From contig NZ_CP146963.1 of assembly GCF_037113525.1 (NCBI RefSeq), forward strand, positions 2,294,001 to 2,358,000: a stretch of DNA of 64,000 bases, in the 5' to 3' direction. Shown piece after piece: positions 8,542 to 18,505 of this stretch. The position numbers and the translations under genes are program-made. Position 1 is the stretch's first letter. Every line of letters starts with the position of its first letter. Under the pieces are notes generated by a model. It was not told the DNA's origin and searched no databases. It saw nothing but the letters and a program-made list of their open reading frames with translations. The DNA is from Butyrivibrio fibrisolvens (GTDB lineage Bacteria; Bacillota; Clostridia; Lachnospirales; Lachnospiraceae).

Positions 8542-8571
8542 ATAAAGATATAACTTTTTATTTGAAAAAAG

Positions 8572-8775
8572 TATATTATGAGGTAGGTGTCAAAAGTTCC
8601 TTTTGACACCTTATGACTAACGGATTGTTCCGTTTCTTCGAAACTCTCACAATCCTAAAACATTCGCAAATCCGCACTACGTGCTACTTTGCTCATGTTT
8701 TGTGGGTCAAAAATTCATATTCGATTTCGAGCAAGCTCGAATCGAAATGACTTTTGACCCTTACGTCATATTATT
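8572..8775 (+). repeat. 204-bp repeat element, left copy of an inverted pair
   Basis: It matches the reverse complement of 12240-12443 over 204 bases with only two differences that I found by eye (near 8702 and 8712). It contains a hairpin GGTGTCAAAAG..CTTTTGACACC (8586-8610) and a terminal stem GGGTCAAAA..TTTTGACCC (8704-8712 with 8752-8760), which encloses TTCGAGCAAGCTCGAA. No open frame. It looks like a palindromic non-autonomous repeat rather than a gene remnant. Confidence 0.9.
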
Positions 8776-8821
8776 AAAAATGATACTGAAATAAAAAACA
8801 TAAGAAAGAAGAGTTAAGTAG

Positions 8822-9670
8822 ATGTTTTGTCCAAAGTGTGGTGCTACAATTCCGGATTCCGACAATAAAGAAAAATCGGGTAGCAAAGTTGTAAAAAATA
8901 TTTTATTAGTATTGCTTATTTTGGTCCTTATGGCAGTTTCAGGGTTAGGAACCGCTGCGTATATGATGTTTCATAATAAATCATCAGGTGCTACTTATGA
9001 AGGAAAGGGATATAATACTCCGGAAGAGGCAGCAAAGGCTTATGCTGAGGCGTTTGCTAACAAAGATATTAATGAGATGTTATCCTGCTGTGCGATAGAA
9101 AGCTATGTTGATAATTTGGATTATGAAGCACAGATAGAAAGATATGGCGCATATATGCCAACAATATTTGGCGGTCCTATAATGACCGGTGACGATGAAG
9201 CAACTCGTCAAATAAATATTGAAGAGCGTAAAGGTCAATTGACCAACTTTATTATAAGAGCATATCTTAGGGTCTCACAGCCAATTGATTCTCCGATTTT
9301 TTCAGGATTAGCTTTACAAGTTGGTGATGGTAAAGAGTATGATGCAGATGAGGTTGTTGATATGTTAAAAGGTGCTAGTGATATTGACAGTATCAAAGTT
9401 GGCGATGTAGAGGATTGTTACTATTTTCTTCAAGCAAGTTCAAACGATAATTCTGATAAGATACATAAGACTTTGAAAAAAGTTTATGGTGGCAAAATTG
9501 AATGGCTTGGTGTTGAACTTGAGATTGACGGTGAAGACTATGTTATGTTTGTTGATGCGATCCAATATGATGAAAAATGGTATATCTTAGCTCCTCATGG
9601 AACCGGTGCTTCTATTGCAGGATTGGATGTATACAGCGGAGGCATCTGTGAACTAGCTCTGCTTGATTAA
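8822..9670 (+). CDS. Zinc-ribbon-type membrane protein of unknown function
   Basis: A 282-residue protein. It opens with FCPKCGATIP, half of a zinc ribbon; the second CxxC usually present is missing. A single transmembrane segment lies at about residues 24-47. The rest (about 60-282) is a hydrophilic domain starting with YNTPEEAAKAYAEAFANKD, a pattern common to small extracytoplasmic NTF2-like or DUF4878-like domains. The topology puts the ribbon inside and the large domain outside. It is alone in its unit and followed by a terminator. No enzyme motif is visible. Confidence 0.75.
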   Translation: MFCPKCGATIPDSDNKEKSGSKVVKNILLVLLILVLMAVSGLGTAAYMMFHNKSSGATYEGKGYNTPEEAAKAYAEAFANKDINEMLSCCAIESYVDNLDYEAQIERYGAYMPTIFGGPIMTGDDEATRQINIEERKGQLTNFIIRAYLRVSQPIDSPIFSGLALQVGDGKEYDADEVVDMLKGASDIDSIKVGDVEDCYYFLQASSNDNSDKIHKTLKKVYGGKIEWLGVELEIDGEDYVMFVDAIQYDEKWYILAPHGTGASIAGLDVYSGGICELALLD

Positions 9671-9712
9671 TGTTTTAAAGAATAAATCTATTTACTATTC
9701 ATAAAACTTTAA

Positions 9713-9747
9713 GGCGTATGGGACTTTTGTTTCATACGTCTTTTTTT
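9713..9747 (+). terminator. Intrinsic terminator between convergent genes
   Basis: Stem GGCGTATG / CATACGTC (9713-9720 and 9733-9740, one G-T pair) with a 12-nt loop followed by seven T. It serves the zinc-ribbon gene and could also serve the convergent small gene. Confidence 0.8.
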
Positions 9748-9760
9748 ATCCACTAATTTT

Positions 9761-10051
9761 TTATACAGAGGCTTCAAATGATGAACTGTTAATCTGTTCT
9801 TTTTGCGCTTCCTTGTTGTAGATATAACGATCCAGTGCTTCTTTTTCTTTTATTCGTTTTATTACATAAGCGTTATTTGAAGAGACTACTGACGCAAGAT
9901 TGCTCTGTACTGAAGTATATTGCTGTTTCAGTGATGATGCCAGTGAAATTGAAGAGCTATCATCTTTTTTACGTAACTCGTTTATCTTACTGCTGTATGA
10001 TTGAAGCTGCATCTGGTAGCTGCTTGTGCCTTGAATATTTAGGGCTGACAT
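9761..10051 (-). CDS. Hypothetical small helical protein
   Basis: A 96-residue protein on the minus strand. A clean AAAGGA ribosome binding site lies eight bases before the ATG, and the gene ends just before a terminator, which supports it being real. It is rich in Ser, Gln and Lys and is predicted by eye to be mostly helical, with SYQMQLQSYSSKINELRKKDD and a charged KRIKEKEALDRYIYNKEAQKE stretch. It has no signal peptide or membrane segment. I do not recognise the family. Confidence 0.55.
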   Translation of the reverse strand: MSALNIQGTSSYQMQLQSYSSKINELRKKDDSSSISLASSLKQQYTSVQSNLASVVSSNNAYVIKRIKEKEALDRYIYNKEAQKEQINSSSFEASV

Positions 10052-10138
10052 TGTATTTCCTTTCTTGTGTGATCAAATATTACGAGGATACGATATAATA
10101 CGGAACTAAAAATATCCTAAAGAAATTTAAATAATATA

Positions 10139-10189
10139 TTGAAATAATTGTTAGCAAATGCTAATATTATATGGTTAGCAGAAGCTAAC
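10139..10189 (+). promoter_or_regulatory. eno promoter with two tandem palindromic operator-like sites
   Basis: TTGAAA (10139-10144), a 17-bp spacer and TAATAT (10162-10167) make a good sigma-A-type promoter. A perfect palindrome TTAGCAAATGCTAA (10151-10164) fills the spacer. A second one, GTTAGC-AGAA-GCTAAC (10174-10189), sits at the expected transcription start. The two share the half-site TTAGC and have centres 24 bp apart. That position is classic for a repressor; the regulator is unknown. Confidence 0.6.
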
Positions 10190-11582
<1,393 letters not shown>

Positions 11583-11662
11583 TGATATGCAGCAAAAGAT
11601 CATTTTGATAGAGATTATATTGAAATTAAATATGTTTTTTATCTAAATAATAATTGGTACAT

Positions 11663-11701
11663 AACCTCCTGGGCAGGCAATATCTGCTTAGGAGGTTTTA
11701 T
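11663..11701 (+). terminator. eno terminator
   Basis: AACCTCCT (11663-11670) pairs with AGGAGGTT (11690-11697), and the inner CAG/CTG extends it. TTA and a T-rich stretch follow. Confidence 0.8.
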
Positions 11702-11822
11702 TCGCTCTTTTTACCAAGTTAAAAGAGTTGATATCGCTATAATATTATGATGACACAGGCATCTTAATGACGTATACTAGGGAAGGCTAAGGAAAAAAGA
11801 TTTTTGGTTGGAGGAAAAACTT

Positions 11823-12176
11823 ATGTCAAAGAAAACTATTGGATGGATTCTTGTTATCATCGGTTTATTCATGCTTTTCAAAATGGTAAGAGTATCACAT
11901 TTCGGATTTTATTGCATTGCAGGATTCAATACATCAGCGATCATTTTAATTCTTCTTATTATATCTGCGATCGCAGTAGTTGTTAACACTAACAAAATAA
12001 CAATTGGGTGCCTTATAGGAAGCGTAGCATTGCTGGTGCTTTCACTTCTTCTTGGACTTCAGTTCTATTTTGCTTATTCATCACTGGTAGATGTTCTTCT
12101 TGTTTTGGTTCCTGTTATTGTTGGAACAGGATTGATAATAAAAAGCGCTTTCCACAAGAGAAAAGCATTGTATTAA
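11823..12176 (+). CDS. Small four-helix membrane protein of unknown function
   Basis: A 117-residue protein. The start at 11823 is chosen because GGAGGA lies just upstream; the in-frame ATG at 11808 has no site of its own. Four hydrophobic helices fill the sequence: GWILVIIGLFMLF, then two central segments, and a last one ending in the basic KSAFHKRK. The first helix resembles those of LiaI/LiaF-type or DUF5668-like membrane modules, but this is weak. No partner gene. It lies inside the inverted-repeat segment. Confidence 0.6.
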   Translation: MSKKTIGWILVIIGLFMLFKMVRVSHFGFYCIAGFNTSAIILILLIISAIAVVVNTNKITIGCLIGSVALLVLSLLLGLQFYFAYSSLVDVLLVLVPVIVGTGLIIKSAFHKRKALY

Positions 12177-12239
12177 AGCCAAATAACGTTATATCAATGA
12201 TATAAGAACACATTATGATATACGGTATAACGATATATC

Positions 12240-12443
12240 AATAATATGACGTAAGGGTCAAAAGTCATTTCGATTCGAGCTTGCTCGAAATCGAATATGA
12301 ATTTATGACCCGCAAAACATGAGCAAAGTAGCACGTAGTGCGGATTTGCGAATGTTTTAGGATTGTGAGAGTTTCGAAGAAACGGAACAATCCGTTAGTC
12401 ATAAGGTGTCAAAAGGAACTTTTGACACCTACCTCATAATATA
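12240..12443 (-). repeat. 204-bp repeat element, right copy of an inverted pair
   Basis: This is the reverse complement of 8572-8775 with two visible mismatches. The two copies bracket 3.46 kb that hold the zinc-ribbon gene, the small helical protein gene, eno and the four-helix membrane protein gene. Confidence 0.9.
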
Positions 12444-12490
12444 AATTCAAAATACAAGATAAACCTAAAAAGATATAGTCAATAAAAACA

Positions 12491-12534
12491 GCCATCAACG
12501 AATTGTTTAAAAGTATAAACGATTCGTTGATGGC
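12491..12534. terminator. 18-bp perfect hairpin between the repeat and the flavoenzyme gene
   Basis: GCCATCAACGAATTGTTT pairs over 18 bp with AAACGATTCGTTGATGGC, with one T-G pair and an 8-nt loop. On the minus strand it is followed by TGTTTTTATT, a moderate T tract; on the plus strand by TTCATTT. It may be a terminator or a processing signal. Confidence 0.5.
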
Positions 12535-12653
12535 TTCATTTCTGCCTTAAAAGTTAAAATATAGATATCGTGATATTTACTGGATCAGAAACTGCATCAG
12601 GTGAGATGCTCTGATTTAGAGATACAAAAAAATAATAAAGGCAGGAGAAAACT

Positions 12654-14645
12654 ATGAAATATCCAAATCTTTTTGAGCCCCTCAAGATCGGCAATCTTGA
12701 GATCAAAAACCGTTATGCAATGGCTCCCATGGGTCCGCTCGGACTTGGCGATTGCGAAGGTGGCTGGAATGAAAGAGGTATCGAATACTACACAAGACGA
12801 GCTAAGGGTGGTATCGGTCTTATCATTACCGGTGTAACATTTTCTGATACAGAGGTTGAGAAGCCTTCTTTCCCAAATACTCCTAACAGTACATATAATC
12901 CGGTTCAGTTTGTTAGAACCAGCCGTGAGATGACAGAGCGTGTACATGCTTATGGTGCTAAGATCTTCCTTCAGATGAGTGGCGGATTCGGACGTGTAAC
13001 AATCCCTACAAACCTTGGTGAGTTCCCGCCTGTTTCTGCATCACCAATCCCACACAGATGGCTTGATAAGACATGTCGTCCTCTTACTAAAGAAGAGATC
13101 CGCGGCATCGTAGAGAGCTTTGGTAAGGGTGCTTATAATGCAAAAAGAGCTGGTTTCGATGGTATTGAGATCCACGCTGTTCACGAAGGTTACCTTATCG
13201 ATCAGTTCGCTATTTCATTCTTTAACCAGCGTACAGACGAATATGGCGGATCACTTGAAAACAGACTTCGTTTTGCTAAGGAAATCCGTGAAGAGATCGC
13301 TAAGACTTGCGGATGGGATTTCCCTGTTGCAATGAGATTCTCTCTTAAGAGCATGGTCAAAGACTTCAGAGAAGGCGCCCTTCCTGGAGAAGAGTTCGAA
13401 GAAAAGGGCCGTGATATCGAAGAAGGTATCGAGGCAGCTAAGCTCCTTGAGAAATTCGGTTATAACGCTCTTGACGTTGATGCTGGTACTTACGATGCAT
13501 GGTGGTGGAATCACCCACCGATGTACATGGAGAAGGCTCCATACAAGGAATTTGCAAAGATTACAAAGGACAACGTAAATATCCCTGTTATCATGGCAGG
13601 CCGTGTTGATAACCCTGATACAGCATCTGAGTGCCTTGAGAGCGGCATCTGCGATATGATCTCACTTGGTCGTCCTACACTTGCTGATCCTGATATCGTT
13701 AACAAGATAAGAAGAGGCCTTAACAAGCAGGTTCGTCCATGTATCAGCTGCCAGGAAGGCTGCATGGGACGTATCCAGACATATTCACTTATCAACTGTG
13801 CTGTTAACCCTCAGTGTGGTAAGGAGAAGCTTAACGCATACAATCCTATTGTTAAGAAAAAGAAAGTTCTTGTTGTAGGCGGCGGTGTTGCTGGATGTGA
13901 AGCAGCAAGAGTTCTTGCAGAAAGAGGACACGAGCCTGTTGTATATGAAGCATCAGACAGGCTTGGCGGTAACCTGATCCCAGGTGGTGCTCCTAAGTTC
14001 AAGGAAGATGATATCGCTCTTGCGCAGTGGTATACAGACGAACTTGAAAGACTCGGTGTAACAGTTCACCTTAATACAAAGGCTACAGACAAAGAGATTC
14101 TTGATCCTTCATATGATTCTGTAATCCTTGCTACAGGTTCAAGACCTAAGATGTTCTCACTTGGCGATGATGAGAAGGTGTTCTCAGCTGAGCAGGTACT
14201 TCTTAAGAAGAAAGATCCAGGACAGGAAGTTGTAGTAGTTGGCGGCGGTCTTGTTGGATGCGAGCTTGCTCTTGATCTTGCTCAGAATGGCAAGAAGGTT
14301 ACAATCGTTGAAGCTCTTGATAAGCTTATGGCTGTTAACGGACCTCTTTGCTCAGCTAACAAGGAAATGCTTGAAAGACTTATACCATTCAACGGAATCG
14401 ATGTTGTTACTAGCGCTAAAGTTACAGGCTTTGAAGGCGGCGTGCTTAAGGCTGAAACAGAAGGTGCTATTAAAGAAATCAAGGCTGACAGCGTAGTTCT
14501 TTGCGTTGGATATGCAAGTGAGAATTCTCTCTACAACCAGTACAAAGATGACGTAGACGAGATCTACTTACTTGGAGATGCAAGACAGGTTTCAAACATC
14601 ATGTATGCGATCTGGGATGCATTTGAAGTTGCTAATAACATTTGA
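12654..14645 (+). CDS. Old-yellow-enzyme-type NADH:flavin / 2,4-dienoyl-CoA or enoate reductase
   Basis: A 663-residue multi-centre flavoenzyme. Residues about 1-345 are an FMN-binding OYE barrel, with a HAVHEGYL active-site region and RTDEYGGSLENR. A [4Fe-4S] cluster motif follows at about 363-380 (CISCQEGC then NCAVNP, i.e. CxxCxxxC and a later Cys). Two nucleotide-binding glycine motifs, VVGGGVAGCEAARVL (FAD) and VVVGGGLVGCELALDL (NADH), complete the FadH/BaiCD architecture. Family members reduce unsaturated acids or their CoA esters in anaerobes; the substrate is not evident. The ATG follows GGCAGGAG. It appears monocistronic. Confidence 0.9.
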   Translation: MKYPNLFEPLKIGNLEIKNRYAMAPMGPLGLGDCEGGWNERGIEYYTRRAKGGIGLIITGVTFSDTEVEKPSFPNTPNSTYNPVQFVRTSREMTERVHAYGAKIFLQMSGGFGRVTIPTNLGEFPPVSASPIPHRWLDKTCRPLTKEEIRGIVESFGKGAYNAKRAGFDGIEIHAVHEGYLIDQFAISFFNQRTDEYGGSLENRLRFAKEIREEIAKTCGWDFPVAMRFSLKSMVKDFREGALPGEEFEEKGRDIEEGIEAAKLLEKFGYNALDVDAGTYDAWWWNHPPMYMEKAPYKEFAKITKDNVNIPVIMAGRVDNPDTASECLESGICDMISLGRPTLADPDIVNKIRRGLNKQVRPCISCQEGCMGRIQTYSLINCAVNPQCGKEKLNAYNPIVKKKKVLVVGGGVAGCEAARVLAERGHEPVVYEASDRLGGNLIPGGAPKFKEDDIALAQWYTDELERLGVTVHLNTKATDKEILDPSYDSVILATGSRPKMFSLGDDEKVFSAEQVLLKKKDPGQEVVVVGGGLVGCELALDLAQNGKKVTIVEALDKLMAVNGPLCSANKEMLERLIPFNGIDVVTSAKVTGFEGGVLKAETEGAIKEIKADSVVLCVGYASENSLYNQYKDDVDEIYLLGDARQVSNIMYAIWDAFEVANNI

Positions 14646-14800
14646 TAAATATGATTTCTTGAATTTATATTGTAAAAAACTGATATATATTTCTTGAATA
14701 CATATTACATAAATACATATATTTATTTTGACTAATAGTAGAATTCATATTTTCAGATGTTTTAGAAGTTTTATAAACCCCTACTAGATAATTTTTATAA

Positions 14801-16707
14801 AAGAAGGGGCTGTCGCACTAAGTAATTAGTGCTCAGCTCCCTTTTTATGCCCAAAACACAAAAACCAAGCTTCGAAAAGCCTGGTTTTTGCTGTAAAATA
14901 TGTTTATGCGACTAAACCAAATCTTACAAGGAGATTATACAGTATCTTCCTTGTATCATCAAATCAAACTTCCGCTAGACATAGAAATATCTATTCCATC
15001 TGATGATCCGGTACGCCTGGTTAGTGCATTTGTGGAGGAGATGAATCTTTCTGATCTTTATGAGACTTATGACAGAATCAGAAAGAGTCAGGCCTCACCG
15101 CGTCAGATGCTTAAGATTGTTATCTATGCAGCAATGAACAGAATCTATTCCAGTCGTGATATTGAATCATCCTGCAAAAGAGATATCAATTTCATGTATC
15201 TTCTTGAAGGGGCACCCGCACCCGATCATTCTACATTAGCAAGATTTATTTCCCTACATCTCTCACAATGTTCAAAGTCTGTAATGTCGCAGGTTGGAAC
15301 TATACTTCTGGATCTTGGAGAGATATCAGGTGAGAATATATTTATCGATGGAACAAAGATTGAATCTGTTGCCAACAAATATACTTTTGTATGGAAAAAA
15401 GCCGTGACCAAGAACATGGCTAAACTTGCAGAGAAAATCTGTATGTTCTGTGCGGAATGCGAAGAACTCTATGATTTTAAGGTTGTATATAAAGACCAGA
15501 TATCACTTCGCACTTTGAAACGATTAAGAAAGAAGCTTTACAAGATCAAAAAAGATGAGGCTATCGAGTTTGTACATGGCATTGGTAAAAGGAAAACAAT
15601 GCTTCAACGCTCAATCGAAAAACTTGAAGAATATACAGAAAAGCTTAAAGAATACACAAACAAGCTTTATAAATGTGGCAGACGAAATAGCTATTCTAAA
15701 ACGGATAACGATGCCACTTTCATGAGAATGAAAGAAGACGCTATGCTTAATGGTCAGCTTAAGCCTGCATACAACCTGCAGCATGGTGTTGATGCAGAAT
15801 ATGTAACCTGGCTCGGCATTTACCCGAATCCAACAGATACTCTTACTCTGATACCTTTCCTAAAAGATATGGAAGAACATCTTCCCTTCAAATATAAAAA
15901 TATAGTTGCTGATGCCGGTTATGAAAGTGAAGAGAATTATGTTTTCATTGAAAACAACGATCAGACCGGATATATAAAACCACAGAATTATGAACTGTCA
16001 AAAACAAGAAAGTTCAAAAAAGATATCAGTAAACGAGAAAACATGGACTATGATTCTGAAACTGACAGTTATACTTGCAAGAATGGAAAAAAGCTATTAG
16101 CTGTATCCAAAAGAAAACAAAAGACAGCGACCGATTACCAACGTGAAGTAACAATATATGAGTGTGAAAGTTGCCATGAATGCCCATTCAAGAAAGACTG
16201 CATAAAAGGCAATAATTGTAAAACTCCATTTGAAGATAGGAAAAAGGTTCTTTCTGTATCAAGAAAAATGGAAGAAAAACGTGCAGAATGTCTTGAACGA
16301 ATAACTAGTGATTATGGAACACAGCTACGAATGAACCGTAGCATACAAGCAGAAGGTTCGTTTGCAAACGTGAAAGAAGATATGAATTTCAGACGATACC
16401 TTTATAAAGGAAGTGAGAATGTTCTGGCACAGAGTACACTTTTGGCAATAGCTTTTGACATCAACAAACTCCACCATAAGATTATGTCCGAGCGAACCGG
16501 AACACATCTATTTGAACTGAAAAAAGTGTCATAAATTTTGAATTTTAAAATAAAAAATTTGTATCAGCGTCGATAATTCAATCGGCTTATTAAAGTACAC
16601 CCAAAGATAGAGTATATAAAAAATATATAGTAAAAAAGCCGTTTTTAAGGCATGAAAAAGGGGCCTCGCCCAGATGATCAAATCATCTAGTGCGACAGCC
16701 CCTTCTT
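14801..16707 (+). mobile_element. IS1182-family insertion sequence, complete
   Basis: The element is bounded by 20-bp perfect inverted repeats: AAGAAGGGGCTGTCGCACTA at 14801-14820 and its complement at 16688-16707. It carries one intact transposase gene. The left end folds into a stem from the IR (AGGGGCTG..GCACTAA with TTAGTGC..CAGCTCCCT) followed by five T, and a second hairpin lies at 14859-14888. Both would block read-through from outside. I see no clear target duplication in the flanks. Confidence 0.9.
14900..16534 (+). CDS. IS1182-family DDE transposase
   Basis: A full-length, 544-residue transposase. The DDE triad is visible as Asp150 in FIDGTKIES, Asp338 in VADAGYES and Glu485 in QAEGSFANVKEDMNFRRY. 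The N-terminus carries the DUF772-like domain (..SPRQMLKIVIYAAMN) and a Cys-rich knuckle CESCHECPFKKDC lies at about 421-434. A coiled, Lys/Glu-rich insertion (about 205-265) lies between the first two Asp. No frameshift or stop interrupts it, so the element may be active. No strong ribosome binding site precedes the first ATG; the second ATG at 14906 is also possible. Confidence 0.93.
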   Translation: MFMRLNQILQGDYTVSSLYHQIKLPLDIEISIPSDDPVRLVSAFVEEMNLSDLYETYDRIRKSQASPRQMLKIVIYAAMNRIYSSRDIESSCKRDINFMYLLEGAPAPDHSTLARFISLHLSQCSKSVMSQVGTILLDLGEISGENIFIDGTKIESVANKYTFVWKKAVTKNMAKLAEKICMFCAECEELYDFKVVYKDQISLRTLKRLRKKLYKIKKDEAIEFVHGIGKRKTMLQRSIEKLEEYTEKLKEYTNKLYKCGRRNSYSKTDNDATFMRMKEDAMLNGQLKPAYNLQHGVDAEYVTWLGIYPNPTDTLTLIPFLKDMEEHLPFKYKNIVADAGYESEENYVFIENNDQTGYIKPQNYELSKTRKFKKDISKRENMDYDSETDSYTCKNGKKLLAVSKRKQKTATDYQREVTIYECESCHECPFKKDCIKGNNCKTPFEDRKKVLSVSRKMEEKRAECLERITSDYGTQLRMNRSIQAEGSFANVKEDMNFRRYLYKGSENVLAQSTLLAIAFDINKLHHKIMSERTGTHLFELKKVS

Positions 16708-16710
16708 CGT

Positions 16711-16739
16711 TTGCTTTACTATGATTATTGTTTTATCAT
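16711..16739 (+). promoter_or_regulatory. Possible promoter for the LysR gene just outside the IS
   Basis: TTGCTT (16711-16716), a 17-bp spacer and TATCAT (16734-16739) fit a weak promoter whose start would fall on or just before the ATG at 16747. This would give a leaderless mRNA, consistent with the absence of any ribosome binding site before that ATG. Based on spacing alone. Confidence 0.3.
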
Positions 16740-16746
16740 CATAGTT

Positions 16747-17607
16747 ATGAATACAAAAAACTTTAAATGTTTTCAAATCGTATATGAAGAAAAAAATATA
16801 ACATCTGCTGCCAACAAGCTTTTTCTTTCTCCTCAGGGACTAAGTAAGATCATAAAAGCCCTTGAAGAAGAATGCGGGACAGCTTTGTTTGTGCGCACTA
16901 AAGAGGGCCTTATCCCGACTGAAAGCGGCAAGATCTTTTATGAAAAGTCAAAAGAAGTAACTAAGAATCTGAACGAAATGTTTAGCCAGATCCAGGTTCA
17001 GGGAAGCAAGGATAAGCGCTTTAAGATAGGCTTTTCTCTTGGAACTATTCGAGTTGTTAATATCGCAAATTTAAGAAAATTCATGGAAGCTTATCCGGAG
17101 ATATCCGGAAGCTGGCGTGAGAGAGTTAATGCAGAAGTCCGCCACCAGGTCGCAAATGGAGATATAGACTTTGGTATCGTTGTAGGAATCCCAAAGGATA
17201 AGGGGCTTAAGGCGGTACGTTTGTGCTCGCTTGAAGTAGTCCTTTATGTTTATAAGGGGCATAGATTATGGGACGCAGAGGAAGTAAGTCTTTCTGATCT
17301 GCGTGATGAGCAGATAATATCCATGAATGAGAATTACCATATTTATCATGATTTTGTGAATGCATGCCACATTGAAGACTTTAATCCTTCGATAATTGCT
17401 AAGGTTGGTGAAGGTGAATCAATCTATACTCTTGTAAAGAATAAGGTTGGTATTGGAATCTCGCCGCGTTTTCTTAAGGAAGATGCAAGTGTAAGGGCGA
17501 TAAAGATCAAGGATGCATATTCATGGGATATATACGGCATCTATCGTGAAGAGTCGCCTGACATTGAACTTGCGCAGAAGCTTATACAGGCTATTAGCGA
17601 GGCGTGA
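16747..17607 (+). CDS. LysR-type transcriptional regulator
   Basis: A 286-residue LysR protein from the ATG at 16747; the upstream-extended frame would start inside the IS terminal repeat and is not credible. The N-terminal winged helix reads KCFQIVYEEKNITSAANKL..SPQGLSKIIKALEEECGTALFVRT. The substrate-binding domain follows from about residue 95. The target is unknown; the 12.65 kb flavoenzyme is the nearest candidate on the other side of the IS. The insertion lies 39 bp before the start codon, so the original regulatory region has been replaced. Confidence 0.88.
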   Translation: MNTKNFKCFQIVYEEKNITSAANKLFLSPQGLSKIIKALEEECGTALFVRTKEGLIPTESGKIFYEKSKEVTKNLNEMFSQIQVQGSKDKRFKIGFSLGTIRVVNIANLRKFMEAYPEISGSWRERVNAEVRHQVANGDIDFGIVVGIPKDKGLKAVRLCSLEVVLYVYKGHRLWDAEEVSLSDLRDEQIISMNENYHIYHDFVNACHIEDFNPSIIAKVGEGESIYTLVKNKVGIGISPRFLKEDASVRAIKIKDAYSWDIYGIYREESPDIELAQKLIQAISEA

Positions 17608-17701
17608 GAGAGAAAAATACCTTTGCAGATAAAAAGTTATTGTTAAAGTGTTTTTTATATCTGTGAAGGTATAAGTGTTAATTTTGAAGGAGTAGTTGGT
17701 C

Positions 17702-18406
17702 ATGCGTGTTTTTTTGCTTGAAGATGATAGTGCTATAAGCATGGGACTTAAGTATTCGCTTGAAAAAGAAGGGTATGAAGTAACACATTGTGAGAATGTG
17801 AAAGATGCTGAAGCTCAGTTTAAGAGCGGGTATTACGATATATGTATTCTGGATATTAATCTTCCGGATGGTAATGGATATGATGTTTGCAAGTTCATAA
17901 AAGCCAAGGAAGATGTACCGGTTATATTCTTAACGGCTAGTGATGCTGAGGTTAATGTTGTCATGGGGCTTGAGATGGGGGCTGATGATTATATCTGTAA
18001 GCCCTTCAGGATCAATGAACTTATGGCAAGGATTAAGACGGTATTAAGACGCTCTGGCAAAAGAGGCGCTGGAGAAGCTACGTCAGATGCTGCTATAGAG
18101 AAACTTTCAAACGTTAATATCTATACAAATGAAGCTAAAGTTACGGTTACGGGCGATGATGGGAAAGAGACGGCTATTGAGCTTACAGCACTTGAATACA
18201 GGCTCCTTCTGACTTTCTGTAATAACAGGGGCGTTGTACTTTCCAGGAATCAGCTGCTTCAGGATATGTGGGATGTTAGCGGGGATTTTGTAAATGACAA
18301 TACGCTGACTGTTTATATCAAAAGGCTTCGAGACAAGATTGAAAAAGATCCGTCTGATCCGCAGATTATCAAGACAGTTAGAGGATTGGGGTATATAGTT
18401 AACTAA
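17702..18406 (+). CDS. OmpR/PhoB-type response regulator
   Basis: A 234-residue response regulator. The receiver domain has the acidic pocket LLEDDS, phosphoacceptor Asp51 in ILDINLPDG, Thr in FLTASD and Lys in CKPF. The winged-helix DNA-binding domain has ELTALEYRLLLTF and the NTLTVYIKRLRDKIEKDP..RGLGYIV signature. The start at 17702 is set by an AAGGAG ten bases upstream rather than the TTG at 17696. It pairs with the kinase 99 bp downstream and most likely controls the ABC exporter beyond it. Confidence 0.95.
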   Translation: MRVFLLEDDSAISMGLKYSLEKEGYEVTHCENVKDAEAQFKSGYYDICILDINLPDGNGYDVCKFIKAKEDVPVIFLTASDAEVNVVMGLEMGADDYICKPFRINELMARIKTVLRRSGKRGAGEATSDAAIEKLSNVNIYTNEAKVTVTGDDGKETAIELTALEYRLLLTFCNNRGVVLSRNQLLQDMWDVSGDFVNDNTLTVYIKRLRDKIEKDPSDPQIIKTVRGLGYIVN

Positions 18407-18505
18407 ATGCGATTATCTGGAATTTTAGAATGTATATTTTTGATATGAAAGATTCCAGAGATATTATCACTTTTTTATTAAGAAAAAGACTTGTGGCGAG
18501 GAGTC

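Noticed and set aside
16690..16746. N-terminal extension of the LysR protein into the IS end
   Set aside because: The extra residues are encoded by the IS terminal repeat and lack a ribosome binding site; the LysR fold begins at the ATG at 16747.
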